A stretch of 64,000 bases of DNA from Chaunax sp. Z400 (lineage: Eukaryota; Chordata; Actinopteri; Lophiiformes; Chaunacidae): the NCBI GenBank assembly GCA_037577475.1, contig CM075192.1:16625408-16689407 (forward strand), in the 5' to 3' direction. Shown here in pieces: positions 25,701-41,400 of this stretch (its first letter is position 1; each line of letters starts with the position of its first letter). A program made the position numbers and the translations under genes. Below the pieces are notes generated by a model. It was not told where the DNA came from, made no database searches, and saw nothing but the letters and a program-made list of their open reading frames with translations.

Positions 25701-28700
25701 GACGCCCCATTTGTTTCCCCAGAACCTCTCATCTATTATCCGAACATGCATGTTCTGTTTTTTAAGGTGCAGAATACCTACAAAAGTGACCCAATATGGA
25801 TGTGAATGCCTGGAAATTAAAGATGGAAATTGAGGCTTTTTATTCATAGTTATGTCTTCTTTGGCTATCAATTAATTTGTGCAATATAGTGAGTCTTTTG
25901 TGTTATCAAATCCCCCTTCGCTTTCAGCGTGGCAGGTCTTCCTCATTGTGTTTTTAAAGAAGCAGACAGATGAAGGTATGCTTTGTATAAGCTGTATAAT
26001 AACTGGCAATTTGCAATAATAAGTCCGGCTACGAAAAAGGAAATGAAGCTTTCATTCAAAGTTGCATAATCTGATGGGAACAAAGAAAAATGAAATTTCA
26101 GTACAAACAGAAAACTTGCATATCTTAATTGTTAAATAAGAATATTTCAACACAAAAGGGCTCAAAACGGAGAAAAAGCAGAGCGAGCTGAGTTACAAGG
26201 GTATCAGCCCCTTTGATCAACCAACCTGGGAGTAGGAAATGTGAAAAATATTGATGACACAGGATAAACTTGCAGGCAGAAGGGAGTTCTTTTGAATGTG
26301 GGAGTGTTTTTTAATATTTTAGTAGCTGGTTATTTCATCATCGCCTGTAAAGTTGTTGAGTGAGTGCAACTTCTGTGTTTGCACTGAAATCTCCATTCCC
26401 TGCAGACCCAACTTTGGAAGCAATATCAGGTTAATGGTCTTTTGAGTGCTATTCTTTAGCTAATATGGGCTGGGAACATGGAGAAAAACTATTTATTTTT
26501 ATCATCATTAACAAGATTAACTGAGACTTGCTTTCATCTGTCAAACAGATATGTGTTTTCTTTGTCTCTTATTTCTTATTTTATCTTAGTGTAGCTCTAA
26601 TACACATCAGTAGTAATATATTGCTCTCCACAAACAAGAGCAAATACAAAACATGTAACAACAGATAACCAAGAATAACAAGAAGGATGCTGTAAGAGTT
26701 CAGATCTGTGCTCATAACTCAAACATCATTTGTTATACCACAGAACAAACACTAGTCTCTGTGCCACAGCCTTTCTGAACTGACACCCTGCAGGTAATGA
26801 TAAAGGAAAGCAAATGCTAATACTGTCAGATTGATACTGTGCATCAAAGCAGAGATTTATCAGTTTGTTTATTGTCCCTTCACATTTTTCGTGCTCGTTA
26901 GTTCTGTTGCCGCCATTCTCTATTTCCATATTTCTCCTGTTCCCTTTCCTTTTTTAATTATCTTCCCAGGACCTTGGGCAGCAGCTCAATTCCAACATTC
27001 AATTCTGTGAGAGATTACATTTTGACACGGCTCAGTCATATTGTTTGATTTCAATTTCATAGTAAATGTGGAAACAGCCCAGCAGCCCTAGTCATGAATA
27101 CGGTGCAGGTTAGATGCATAATGCACTGGTTTTTCCACGGAGTTTAAGCAAAGGGAGATAAATAAATTGTGACAAAATATGACTTGGCCAGCCTGTGAAA
27201 AGTGCTGGTGTTGTGCCCGGTCACTTCTGTAGCATTTCCTGCATTTCATTATATATCCCGCCTGTGTCTTTTTTCCCCCTCATGAATAGCAAGCAGAAAT
27301 GGATTACTGAATTAAAAACAACATCCTAAATTGACATGCCAAGGTAGCAGCTTTATTATGCATGTTTTGTGTCGTAACATATTCCTGTCAGTCAATGACA
27401 ATTTGTAATGCGCTATCAGCAGGTTATGAATGCAATGCCCTCTCTGCTCCCTCAGAGATAAAATTCAATGAGCAGTAAAGTGGTATTTTGTCAGTTTTTT
27501 TCCTTTAGCTGACTGAGCCTGCTGCTCTACTCAATGTTGCAAAAGTCACAGCAGGATACACGAGATCAGTGCGGAGAACAAAAACAAAAAGAAAGGATTA
27601 GGTAAGAGGTTTTAGATGAAAGAGGGGAGACAAATTGTGCGAAGACGAGTGTAGAATCAGGAAAATAAAGAGGCCCTGTGACCACAAGGGGATATTGGAA
27701 GAAAGCAAAAGCAGCAGTGATAACTCTCTGCTCAGTCTGTTATGGATTTTGTTTTCAATATTTAAAACCCCGGTAGTTGACTTAAAAAATGACTTGCAAT
27801 GGCAATTCCTGGTGGTAAAGTTTAAGACTCTAAAAACAAGACGGTGTAAGTATTTTTTTTCATGTAAACAAGAAGCTATAATCATGTAACAATTCCACAT
27901 ATACAGCCTTTAAATAAAAGTGACATGTAAATCCCAGTCAGCACAGTAGTAATAATATGAGCCTTGTTTTGGTAAGTGTAGCATCTTTAAACTTGTGGCA
28001 GTACAAAATGGAGACAAGATGTACATTTTTTTTTATAGCACTGATTTTCAAGACGTCACTCATAAGCGATAGAAAAACAATCTAGAAAAAAACATATTCC
28101 TGCTAAACAAATGATGTATTTTTTTCCAAATTCCGGTTGAGATTTATGTACTGTACTTCCTGAAGGCATCGATCAAATGGCTTTCTTTGATCAGGAAGCA
28201 GCTAATTAGAACTTATACTTGCCGCTGTGTTGTTTACCAATTAATGTAATTTGTTCAATTCCACTCCGTGTTCCCCCACAGATGGCTGGGACAAATTCGG
28301 CCACCCCTACACCAAGAAAGACTTTGGCAAATGGGAACTGATTCTGCCGCCCAAGCATGACAATTCTCCAGCTGTGGATCATAACACCAAACTCAAGGTA
28401 GAGAACAGAACATCTTCATGCCTATTTTCACGCCCTCAGTAGGTGTCTTCTTCTTGCCATGGCAGTATGAGGACTTGTCACTGTTACCTACGAGTGAGAG
28501 TCCGTGTCATGTGAAAACCTGGCGTGCTGCCGTCAACAACATGCCACACTCACAGCGTGCAGAAGGGAGATTACTGTATGTACACAATCTGCACAGTGGA
28601 GGGTAGATACACCTGAGGAGCTCAAGTGATGGCTTTTATTTCATCGTCTGTCTGCGGCAGGTATCCCACGGGGCATCGCGCCGCATTTGTCTGTGCAAAA

Positions 28701-31700
28701 CAGAGCCCACGGTGGGTGTAGATGATTGTTTTTTGTTTTTTTTTAGCTCTAGTAAATAATTCATTAGGGTTAAATACAAAAGACACTCCTCCTATTATGC
28801 AATGTCTCCCAAGCAAACAGTGTGGACGAGAAATAATCCTGAAATTAGATGCCAGACGTGGAATGGATGGCATGGTGGCGCCACTCTCCTTGGGACTGGG
28901 TCATCGTTGGCAGACTTCTGCACCCTGGACAGGCTGTCCGGCTGCCATTGTCAGTGGAGGTCAGTCTAAGGACGATAAGAAGCAGATGGAAACGCTGGCA
29001 CCTGGCCTTTCCTTGTGCACCCCTGCTGCCTATGAATGGCTGTCTTGCTGTGAGCTCCACTTTAGAATTAGTTCCACAGCACTCCCTCGTGGAAGCACAA
29101 ACCTAGCTCCAATCACTCTCGTGTAGAGCAGCTTGCCCCTGTACCCCCTTTTGTTCAGGGCCCAATCTGTCTCCGTAAACAAGCGGTGTCGTTTTGCGGG
29201 TGCAGCATTCGTAATGAGCTCTTTATGTTGAGAGTATGCATGACTTCAGAGTAGTGAACCTAACTATCTAAGATCCAACGCCTCCTTTATCATCCACACC
29301 TTACTTCTCGACTATTGCTTTGCCCTTAGTTGTTTTTCCTGTTCATGCACCACCTATGGCTTCACAGCAGTCTGATTTCTGTTTAATGTGCCAAATGCCG
29401 GCCAACTTGTCTGAAGGGCCACCGCTCTATCAGGCTTTATGCCAGTCCATTTATCCACCTATCTTTTCCTAATCCTATAAACTGTGAAGCATGTCATAAG
29501 GGGAGCCAGGCAGCTAACCCCTAGGTGGCCTGACCATAATGAAAAAACCCCAGAGGGGGGTCTGGCCAACGGCTTTCAGGCAGGTGGCATTGGAACAGTC
29601 ATTACTTCACAACAGTAGCCAGAATTAGTTGGGTTCTTATTCCTGTTTCTGCAGGGGAAATAACACGGTGAACACACTCTGTGGGTAACACTACAGGATC
29701 GATTTCTTGGTGGATTTTTCCAACTCTCATGCTGCCTTTCTCCTTTCTTTTTTGACTGGTAGAGGCAAAGTAACTTGTCAGTGAGATTTCCAAACTAATT
29801 TCACCCCCCCCACAGCCCTGAATTGCAGACATGATAGATTTCCTCTTTGTCTAAATCGCTCCCTCCTCAAGATGGTCCAGCAAGTGGCTGCATTAAAATC
29901 AACAGACGAGTTTCTCCCAAAATAAAATACAGCAAATTACCATTGAATTCAGATTCACCATAACACAAATTCCAGTCAATACTGCAGCTTTTCCTCCTCC
30001 ACATCATTGTCTTCAGTGGGTCCGCGAGCCCACTGTAATAGCTTTGAAGCTGTGAGTTTAACATTGGAGAGCAGGGGCTGTTTTCTGGAAGAGCGGCTGC
30101 TTTCATGTTGACACATTGAGAAATGTTTGGTTTATTGGCTGAACAATCTGCACCATCTTTTTTTTTTCATATAATGGATGGGGAGTAACAGCACAGTTTT
30201 ATGATGTAAGCATTTCATGGCTACAAGATGTAAATAGATGCTGACTTTAAAGTCGCAGACGTGCAGCGACAGAAAACAGGCAGGAGTCACAGAGGACCTT
30301 GAAGCCTCTGATGATTTGCCAAGCCTCTTAAACAATAGAGAACTCTCATTTCTGGCTAATTATTTTCCTTTTTTTTTTCTTTTTACAATATATTTTCACA
30401 TTTGTAGCACTTTTTACCATTTTACTTTACTATTATCCTTTATCCCTCTTTCCTGTTGGTTTTTATTAAGATTTCCAAAGCTACAATTCTGTGGTCCAGA
30501 TCCTTTGTCCACTTATTAGACAACATACAGTACGAGTCCTCTTCCTCTTATGTTAATTGGATGTTGAGTCTCCTGAATGCCCCCTCTCTATGTCTTGTTC
30601 AAGTGTCCTTGCTATAATGTAACACTCATTTGTCTCATTTTCCCAGGTGGTAGTTCACACCAAAGAGGGTGAGCGGCTGTACCGGATCTCACCATGGGCC
30701 AAATATGTGATGAGGGAGGAGAAATCTGTCATCTACGACTGGGTTCACTGGGATCCTCTTCAGCCTTACATTGTAATCTATGATTTTTTTTCATTTCATT
30801 ATTTTTTCAAAAACAAGGATTTTTTCCCCCATTTTTTTCCTTTTATTTATTTGTTTTAATATTTTGATTTAAAAGGAGTAAAAAAATCTTCTGTTAATCT
30901 GAGCTGTCAATAATGAAGGAAGGCATTATTTAATGTAAACTGTGATGATCTGTCTTTTCCTAGCAGGATGCACTTTTAACTCATACGATCATTTGAACTA
31001 TCTTCGATTTATTCAGATTTGTTTAATTATGAAAAAAAAACCTTATCAGAACTTTGCCAGTTTGAAAGCAAAGGAAAAAGAAAAAGTTTTATCAAGATAA
31101 TCTCCTCGTCCATGTCACTAACATTACTGTGTTTAATTTTGTCAGTGTCACCTCCCATATTCTGGTCCTGCTTTGATTTCTTGCAGTGTGAAACATACAG
31201 TTACATTTGAAATCCACCTCACTGAAGGATAAAAGATGGGGGCACCTGATAGTCAGGAATGGTATTTTTGTGTTACGTGATTCCATATTTATTTGTATTT
31301 AACATATTTAAGTTGAACAGATATAAACATTATTGTTATATGCTGTTTTTGTTTTGTATTGACCTGTCTTGCTTTGTTTTGTCTTCAAAATTGTTGGTCT
31401 TTTGTTCGTGTAGAAGTGCATATATTGAGATGCATAAAAAGAAATCCCATAAAAAAAACAACAACAACCTTACATCTTGCATCTGCAGGTGTGACTGTGA
31501 GTGTTTGATGCTGCTGATTTGAGAGGGTCTGAATTTGCATCAGTGTTACTTGATGTCATCAGCACAAGTGAGCACAAGCACAACAATAAGAGGCTATTAA
31601 AGAGCACCTTACTTTCTTTATCGTTTGTTATTTGGCTCCATTTTAATTAGAGCAGCCCTCTTACTGGAACCATTATTTGCTTTATTTACAAGTGGGTCAA

Positions 31701-33679
31701 TCATGTACTTCAAATTGTGGCCTCACATGGCGTGGTGGGTAGCCATCAGGAAATTGGTTGTAGCACAGGCAGTTTGAATCATATACCATTTAATGTTTGA
31801 CGTGTGTGGAACCAGCCCAGGAAACACAATGTCTACATTATAACTCACCAAATGTTCTGTCCTTCTGGACGTTTGTTGGGAAAGTTAATGCCTGTCGTAA
31901 TTTTCTCTTCAATCCTGGTTTCTTTATTCAGCAAATTCATCCTCGGCCAAAGAAGCCCACAAGCCTGAGGATATACGAGGCCCACGTGGGCATCGCTTCA
32001 CCTGAGGGAAAGGTCGCCTCATACACCAACTTCACAACCAAAGTGCTGCCTCGTATAAAAGACTTAGGTAAGAGACAAGAGACCGCATCTCTTCCCTTTT
32101 GGCCTGCCTCTTATGTTTTCGGCTCCTCTGGTCTGTAAATGGTGCTTAACAGTCACCCTGCTGTGGTCATCTACATCCAAGTGTCAGTCACAGCTTTTGT
32201 TGACTCAACCTGAGAACATTTTGTACGTTCTCCATCCCAGAACAGAGGGGAAGTGAAGCATTAAGGTGATATGTGTATATGCCTCCCTACACACCAAATC
32301 AGAGCCAACAATGTGGATGGAAAAACAATATTTAAAGTGCAAGAGAGCCATTTTTCATAACTGCAAGTGTCCTGTGCCATCTCTGTCAACACAGGTCCAT
32401 AACCCAGCTGGCGTGCTATGCTGCTTTGTGTACCGCGGCTTTTTCAGAGTATTTTCTGTGGCAGACCAGTCATACTTTCACTGTTTCACTGTTGGGCGTT
32501 TTTTTGTTAAGAAGGCTCCACAGGAAAAGTCTCAAGACATATAGTACAGTTAGGGCTCTAAACCTGACAACTTATTTCCATATGATCTTGACTCAGACTG
32601 CCAATATCAGTCTAAAGCAATCTTCCTGTACCTCGTTTCATATCCCGTAAAACAAATACCATACAGACATAAACTTATTCAAACAACTTGATACATTGAA
32701 CAGTTATTTTTGTATTTTTCATTTATTTTTAATATATTTTATTCCTCATGCTGAGTCATTTTGAGTGTCTGGATGTGATTGAACCACTGTTCATATGGCA
32801 CTGGCTGTTGCAGGCTCACTTTACTTACACAGGATTCAGACAATGTATTTATTGTACACTGACATGAGTCAACCTTGGATTGTCAAAAGGTTCATAATTT
32901 AATAAATTCAGATTATTACACAGCCTTAAATGTTTCTGAATAAGGAAACAGGACTGTGATTTTTCCATGTTTGAATTCTATCTGATTAAATATCAACTAT
33001 TCCTCAGGCGATTGTGACTATTAAAGTTAATCTAAGTTGATCTAAGACAGTGTTTACGTCATCTCTGCGACAGTTGTACAGCAGAGAAATGACACGTGGT
33101 AAAGGACTTGAAATTTTGGCAATTGTTTTATAAGTGACTTGAATTGATCGATGGTTTTGTCTGGAAAATCAAAAATATAAAAAGCAGCCTGTAGGTCAAC
33201 CACATTATATTTCTTAAAATTTACCTTAGATTTTTTTTTTTGTTCTACTTCTAGTTGGTCTTTTGCCATGGTGGAAAATCATCAAACATAGCATAATGGT
33301 CCAATCTCCTCCAAAACAACACTAAATTGTGAGAAGACTTTTTCAGATTGTGATTTATTTGCTCTTGTCTTTGCCCTGTCCTGTTTCTGCTTAATAACAT
33401 CTTGAGAAAAGGAGCTTTTGCTGAACGGACATTATTAAAAGCTGCATATATGATTGGCACAGCAAACCAGGAGCAATCTGATAAATGCTGTTTCCTTGGT
33501 TGTGCCATTCGTCTGAGCGGGAAAGGAAACTGCTTGAGTAAATGCTGTCAGAGAATCTACCAGCAGCAGCCGAGGGATTCTGCACAATAGGATTCTACAG
33601 GAGGCTTAACTCCACCGTCTCTAGTGACAGCTGCCTTTGCTTGCCATTTCATTTTCTTGACTGAGAGTATACTATATTT

Positions 33680-33721
<42 letters not shown>

Positions 33722-35371
33722 ATTTGTAGATTTAAAAGAAATAGAGAGAGAGAGAGAACTAACTTCCTCTCACTCTTATGCTTTGTCATACTCGTTCAGA
33801 GGAAGGTTTTTGTTTTTTCTCTCTCTCTCTGCCTATCTCTAGCCTGAAAAGAAGCTTGAATATAAATAAATAAATCTTCCTCACACAACAATGAAGTTTA
33901 AAAACCACAGGGCCACCCTCTGGAGTGCTCAATGGCAGTTTAAAAGCCTGTTGTCCTCTTATTCACAGAGACAGTTTGCTTAGGTTGTTTTGAAATGTGG
34001 TACATGACCTCCTGACTCTGATAGCTGGTGTTTCCCTGTAGCCACTGCTTGTCTTTGCAATGCTGGAGCTTGTGTCTAAAAGGAAACGCCTGGGGCTCAT
34101 ATATACAGTATGACTGACATGGGTCGAATAGCATTAAGATGTAATGATTCCTGTTGCTCGCTGTGCTAAGTTGATGTAGCCTTTAATCGGCTTTTTCAGC
34201 ATCATTAATATATTTATAGAAAAAAAGTTAAGTAATCGGTTAGCAAAGCTCTAAACACATGAACTGGAAAAGAACAATTTTTTAAAATAGAATAATGTTT
34301 TTTTTCCCTGTTCTGCGCCTTCTGTTTCCAGGTTACAATTGTATTCAGCTGATGGCTATCATGGAGCATGCCTACTATGCAAGCTTCGGGTATCAGATTA
34401 CAAGTTATTTTGCTGCCTCCAGGTAACAAAACCGTTTAAAGCATCTACATTTACAATCTATATTGTTTTCATGAGCCCTCCTTTTTTGTTTTTTTTGTTA
34501 TGACATTCAAGTTATTTGCATTTTGTAATTTCCTGCCCGTATTGTAGTTTTCATTGTTAGATTATCGGTGGGCAGAGTCTACCTGTCCTTTGCCAGTGTA
34601 CATTTCACACATGTGGAAGACGATGTTCGGTCATGAGCTCAGCATTATGATGCCGGAAGACATTGTTGACTATTTTCTTTAGTCTTCTTTACTGAAACAA
34701 CATGAAATCCTTTAAACAAACATATTAGTGACTCAATGAATGGTCAATCCTTTTGCTATTTCTAATAAAACTCCTGGACCTCTGTTGTTAAAAGCACCAG
34801 CCATATGGAGTAACCAAATCAACCAGTTTGTACATTAAATTCTTACAGAGTTGATCTTTAAGGTGTATTTATTTATGCAAAAGTAGTAGTAGATACATGC
34901 AGTATCTGCCCTTTAATACAACTGCAGATAGTCTTAATAATGCTATGTATATTAGCAGGGTTGATCATGAAGATGAAACTGAGTAAGCAACTTCCCTATT
35001 CAAAGAAATAGTCACCTTAAATCAAGGTTAGGAAGTCTGACAACAGCTATAATCTCTCTGTAAATACATTTACTGTTAATCCAGAGAGTGGAGGGAGCTG
35101 TAGATAAAGGTGCACTAGTATGAGCATTTATCTTCTCTCAGAGATCCCTCCTTCTTTTCTTGGAGTAGAGTAGAAACCCAAAGCATAATGTATATAGTGT
35201 AATTTCACCCATGGCTGATCTCTCAGTGTCATTTAAAAACTGAGCCGGTGAGTACAGGGAAGCGGGGTAATACCGTCGCTTTGTGCCCTGTTTTGCAAGG
35301 AAATTGATCTAACGATAGCTGGGAGGACAGACGGGACGTTATTGGACGATATGAGGAGTGTAGATATGTGT

Positions 35372-35429
<58 letters not shown>

Positions 35430-38400
35430 TTGACATTGCATCCCCACCTTGCACAAGTCATGAACCATATTTATGTTTGGTTGAGTGGGCAAAAGGATGT
35501 CTAGTGTTCTGTTCAGGCATTAGAAGTAGATTCAGAGGCTTACAGTTCTGGAAATTGAAATAACACTCAAAAGTATATTTTTGGTCCCTTGGGGGAAAAA
35601 AAAGAGCAAATATGTTTATCTGTTTTTGCACAATGTGTACAAAAACACAAACGTATACATGGAGTTACTGTATGAGGTCCAAATTGTCAAATGCAGACAG
35701 AAGACACTGAGTGATGCTTTGGAAAGGGCTCATGTCGGGGTCAAGTTGTCGTGAACTAATACACATCTGTATTTCCGTGTTTGTAGTCGGTACGGTACCC
35801 CAGAAGAGCTGAAGCAACTGGTAGATGTGGCTCATTCAATGGGCATCGTGGTGCTGCTGGATGTCGTTCACAGCCACGCCTCCAAGAACACGGAGGATGG
35901 CCTGAGCGGCTTTGATGGCTCCGACTCGTGCTTCTTCCACTCTCCACCCAGAGGGGAACACAGCCAGTGGGACAGCCGCCTCTTTAACTACTCCAGGTAT
36001 TCTCTCGTACCACTGTGAACCACTGTACCTCATCTTCATCACTCTTTATTGTATACCGTATGGATGCACTGCATTCATAGAGGGCACTGTCATTGGAAGG
36101 ATATTCAAAAGCCATTTCATATTCATAGAAATATATATTAATAATCTAAAACATCCTCTTTCAGAGAGATCTTTATTGATATATTCAAGATTATAACTGC
36201 ATCTGTATCTTATTATATGATGCTTATGGTGAAACAAGTATTTTTAAGTCTGTTTAATGCATTATTCCCACAAACTGCAACGTTTTCATTTTCATCAAGG
36301 TGGAAAAAGATTCTTACAGTATAGGGAACGCTAAAACCTGGAAGTTGTGAGAGCCGTAAAGAGCACATTCATTATGGAAAGCTGTGCAGTATGATTAAAT
36401 TAGAATGCAATTACTTAGAGTAGTAGCGAAATGCTCTACAATTTGTATTATTAACAGTGGATCTGTAGATTTCAACCCCACTCCACATTATACTCCTGCT
36501 CTAGAGATTAGAAGCTGCATTTAAATGTTAAATGTGATACTAAACGCGTGGAAGAGATTTAAAACTGACCACGGCTGCATCAGATACGTAAATGTTTACC
36601 TTTGAAAACACGGTTGATAAATGAGCAATGTGGTTGCGGGGGCTCTACATTTAAAGTAAAATGTATAAGCAACGTATGAACAGATGAAGGTCAAAAGCAA
36701 GACATTTTCTCAAAATGACAGATTACAACTCTCACCGGAATGGCCATGAGGTGAGGCTCACAGCTAATCTGATATTCCTGAGGCGCTAAATGGGCTATTA
36801 ATGGTGAATTTTCCTCAATTGTCTTGATTTTATCTTCACATTTGGCCACACGGGTCTTGAATTTTAATGCATCGTAAGTAATGAGCTCATGTTACAGTTG
36901 GCAGACTTTGTGAATGTTCGTATTGTCTAATTACAAAAGAGTGAGGGGAAAGCATAGGAAGCTTTAAGTTGGCTGTCGAGTCTGTTACTCAGCTGGTGCT
37001 CAGTGTACACCAAAACTATTGATTGGTGTTGTTGTAGGCCCTGTTAAAATGTGTCTCCTCTAATGATCCCAGTGCACATTAAAGAGCAACAGGCGCTGTT
37101 GGGTCTATCAAATGCCTTTTTTGAACTGGCTTTTAATAAGTGTGCATTGATGTGCAGCAGTTTCCAATACATTATACAATGTTTAGTGTCGGGCACGGGG
37201 GGCTGCAATAAGAGAACACGGTTCTGCTTTCATTAGTTAGTGCTCTCCTCATATCTGAAGCACTCATTAAACACGGTGCAGGCATATGCCACGGCTGGGA
37301 GGCATATGAGGAGTCATTTGTAAAAGCCCAAAGGAGCTCCACAATGTCATGGCCAGTTCATTTGTCTTCTCTGCCTCTTACAGCTTGTTTGGACCGGCCA
37401 TTTGTGTCAAGCTCTCCTGCTACTATCTTCGGGAAGGAAATGAACCTCAGAGTCTAGCCGCAATGCTAGTGTGAAGCACATCCTGTTTTTAATCAAGCAG
37501 CTGTGCTATCAGGCATCGCAGTCTGACTGACCATGATGGTCTTATTAGGTTGACTGATACTGGCTATCAGAGCAAAGATACTGATTTTCCTTGTTGCTGC
37601 CTTTTCTGCACCACTTCTGCGTCTTTGTCAAAGAGCATCTTTTTTTTCTTTTTCTTTTTTAGTTTGGTGTGTGTTTTCCTCATAAAACGTTCAATGCAGT
37701 TTGGAGAAATAGGTGTTCAGATAGATGCCTGATGGATACACAATCCACTTCTTCATGTGTGTGTCCTTTGAGTCACATGCGTTTACGTCTGATGACACAT
37801 GGTGTCAGACCCCTGCCCTCACAGACTCTGTAGTTGGTGTATAACAGGAGGTTCTTGGTTTGTATACTTCTTCTCATTAAAATTCTTTAATTGGATTAAT
37901 TAATTGATTATAGTTTAGGCGATAAATGTTTTGCTTAAGCCTCTGCTCAACATCAAATGGTATTTTCTTTGTTCATATCAGATTTTAACACTTATCAAGA
38001 TGTACATTTTATGTGGATGTCATAGACTGGACAATCATCAGCTCTTGTAATAATCAGAAATTAACTATGGGAATAAAGATGAAGATGCCAAAGTCACCTT
38101 GAGCCAGTGACCAAGTGAGTGGAGCCCATGGCTCTGGTCTCATAGGAGGTTGGCAGTCAGACAAGTCAAGGCTTTTTGCAGATCAGGGCCTTCAGATGTG
38201 AGAGTTCTGAGAAGCTTGATGTGGGTTTGTTCTGTAATCCCCCCCAACCTCTCTCAGGATCATTTGCATCCATTTTTCATCAATCTTTGTGTGAATTCTT
38301 AAGATATGAAAAATATGCCCAGGGATAGGCTTTTGAAATGCCTTTTTAACTCCTCTTTCGTGTTTTCATGCTGAAAGGTTGACCCTGTGTTTGAGGACCA

Positions 38401-41400
38401 CGGAGCAATAATTCTCTCTTTGACAAGATTATTCTATGCATGTTCAACTTTTGTTGATGATGTGTGGATTGGGCAATGCAAACAGTGTTTGTGTGCCTTT
38501 GTGCAGCATATAGGCATTCACTGCATGAGATTACCAGTGCTTGAATAATACAGGATCAAATAAAAGGTCGTATGTATGTAGTGCTGAATACATTTATTAA
38601 TGTATATTTTATTAAATCCTTGTAATATATTAGTATGTGTTACAGTAATATCATATATACATGTTTTTACTATGTTTTTTTTCCTGCTAAGCATTTTGTA
38701 AAATCAGTTTGAATCATTTATTGGTTATTTTTCAGCAGTTGTGTCTACAATGTGCCAGCTAAATCCTTTTTGGTGAAATCGTAAAATAACTAAACGGTAC
38801 AAAAGGGAAGACGTGTAGTGAAACAAAGAATCATCCTGCTGATCAATCACAGGTTTTTATTTTAAAGAAATAGAGCAGAAACCCTCATTAAAAGAAAAAA
38901 GCTGCCTCTGTCCAACTTAGCAACATTCATGTTTTTACATACTTGGCCTGACTTTTGAGTAGAATTGGGGCCTGGCTGTCTGATCAATCAATAAGCTTAC
39001 GCTTGAAATGGCAACTCCAGATTCAGTCATTTCAGTATTTAGCACCCATGAGTTATTTCCCCTGCCCCATCATGTCACCCAGCAGGGAGAAAAGCTGTTT
39101 TCTCCTCTGGTGAGCTTCAGCTAATGAGTTCAACTAGCGGTCGGTGTGCATAGAGTGACCTGTAGAGCTTCCAGTAGCATGCTGGATGGAGCTAGTGGGT
39201 ACACACTGCCACATGATTCTGAGACATCGTCATTTGGTCAGTATTATAAGTTTGCCATACTTTGCAATAGTTTGCTTGTGAGTTTGTCATTCACAACTAA
39301 GCTAAGGTAAGCTTAGTTACAGGCCTGGAATACTAACATACACACTTACCAATACTAAATAAACAGTGTGTGCCGTGGCTTGTCCCCCCTCAGTAAAGCC
39401 TGTAAGGCTGCACCCTCCCTCAAGACTGCCTGCCAAGTTCTAGCCCACCTCTTTTTGTAAGTAATCAGTCCCTTAGCACATTGCAATATGCAACATGATG
39501 GCGATGATTAGCTAGCATGCTAGCTGTCTGTATGGCTATGACTTTGAAGACATTTATAATTTACACATTTTTTGTCACGATGATCATACCAAAAAATCCC
39601 CAAAAAATATAGATAACTTCAGCGGTAATTCCCGAAAACATACACCTTCAGAGATGTCCTGCCACTGCTAAAATAAGGAGAAAAGTCAGCATTGGGGACG
39701 TCATTGGCCTGCCAGACTGCAGCTGATTTCTGGAAGGCAGAGAGTACAAGTTGATACTAACTACAGGTTGCTAAACAAAGACTCTCACAGGCAGAAGAAT
39801 ATCACTCCCAGTACGACAGGCAAATGCAGGAAGCTGCCTGGCAGCCTAAACAATGCCAGCCACATGGCAGATATCTGACACAAAGCAAAGCAACACAGGG
39901 ACAGTCTGTCAGTCTGCGAGATGCGAGATTACCCTATGAGGCAGCCAGGATCACCAGACTGCCTGGAAGGTTGCTTAACAATATGGCACCAAGCATAAAC
40001 ACGAATGTCTTACACATGAGCACATATTTGGGTTACAGACAGACACTGCTGGTCGGACAAGTGAACTCCCTTTCACTGGACTGTGGCTTATTTGATGAAA
40101 GATAATAATCACTGAGCATGACTAAAATCTCTGCCATTAGTCACAAGAGTAATAGAAAAAGACGTTATGCAGCATCAGCAAGTCATATACTATACATAAA
40201 ATCCTCTTTGCATGTGCGTATTTAATGTATCCACGCGCCAGATGAATTATGCCTTGATTGAATGAATAGATAAATAAAAAAAAGCTTCAACCAGGAAATG
40301 TGAATTTATTTCTGCTGTCACTCCTGTCAGTGTCTTTGTCCTGCACATATTAATTGCTGCGGAACTGGAGAAAATTTTTGAAAAACCTTAAATGAGTTAC
40401 CTTATTTGTCCTTTTTGGCACAACAAATGCACACCATCCATCAGGCTGTCTGGCGTTGTTGTCTGAGCATCACACTTCTTGCAGAATGACCTGTCAGCTT
40501 CTGTAATTTATTTGGTCTTATCTGCAGTTTACCTGTGATGTTGTGAAAACAGAGGCTTAAATCATTCTCTCTGCCGTCACGACAAGTTGCTTTGACCCTC
40601 TATGCAAAATTGACATCTAGAGACGCAACATGTTTGGATATCTCCTCTGCTTGCAACATAACATTAATACCATAATATGGGTCACAACCAGCTGGAGGAG
40701 TAAATAAGCTCTGATAAGGAGCAACTAAGCGTGAAGCTAGTCAGTTATTTGAAGTGATATGTAGTGACCTCTGTAGAAGTGTGTCTTTTTTGGTAAAATA
40801 GCAGCAGATAGGATAGATTACCTTCTCTTACTCTACTTGCAGCAACATTAGGACTTTATCAGTGCTCTTTAACCAGATTTCACTGCCATTGCTGAGTTTT
40901 AGCATGAGGACAGCTTAATATGCAATTTGCTTTTGTGTTAACACCACAGACAGAGCGATAACTTAATTGAACTGCGCGGATAAGTGGTGTATTGCATCGT
41001 GTATAGAGATCTACTTTCCCACTGTAATTGGACTTGATGATGAATGGCATTGTGGGTCATAATGTGGCAGTATGGTTTCATCTTGGGCCTCTGGCTCTCA
41101 CTGGCTATTATCTCCATCCCGTGAGGATACATTGTGTCTGAGCCTTTGTTGGCTCTGCGCACTGGAGTGGAGGACCTAATCTATTTATCACAGGGTCTGC
41201 GTGACCACCCAGTCAGGCTGTTATATCGGATCACGCCAGACTCCCTTGTGTTCTTCCTCAAGGGAAGGAGGAAGTACTGATGTAACATGCAGCTTCACAC
41301 CTGTCAAACAGTGCCGAGGTTGGTCATCCCTGAGGAATGGAGCAGAGAAGCCAACACATTTAAATGCATATTCTTTCATGGCTTGCTTTGTAAGAAACAC

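Noticed and set aside
28722..29126. 134-residue open frame with overlapping frames on the other strand
   Set aside because: Multiple overlapping open frames on both strands reflect local GC content. There is no domain and no exon boundary that would fit gbe1 between exons 3 and 4.
31715..31790. tRNA-like wording (GTGGGTAGCC ... GGCAGTTTGAATC)
   Set aside because: Spacing and stems do not form a cloverleaf, and A- and B-box matches are poor. At most a SINE scrap.
35229..35563. His/Thr- and Cys/Val-rich open frames
   Set aside because: Pure translations of the TG/CA microsatellite.
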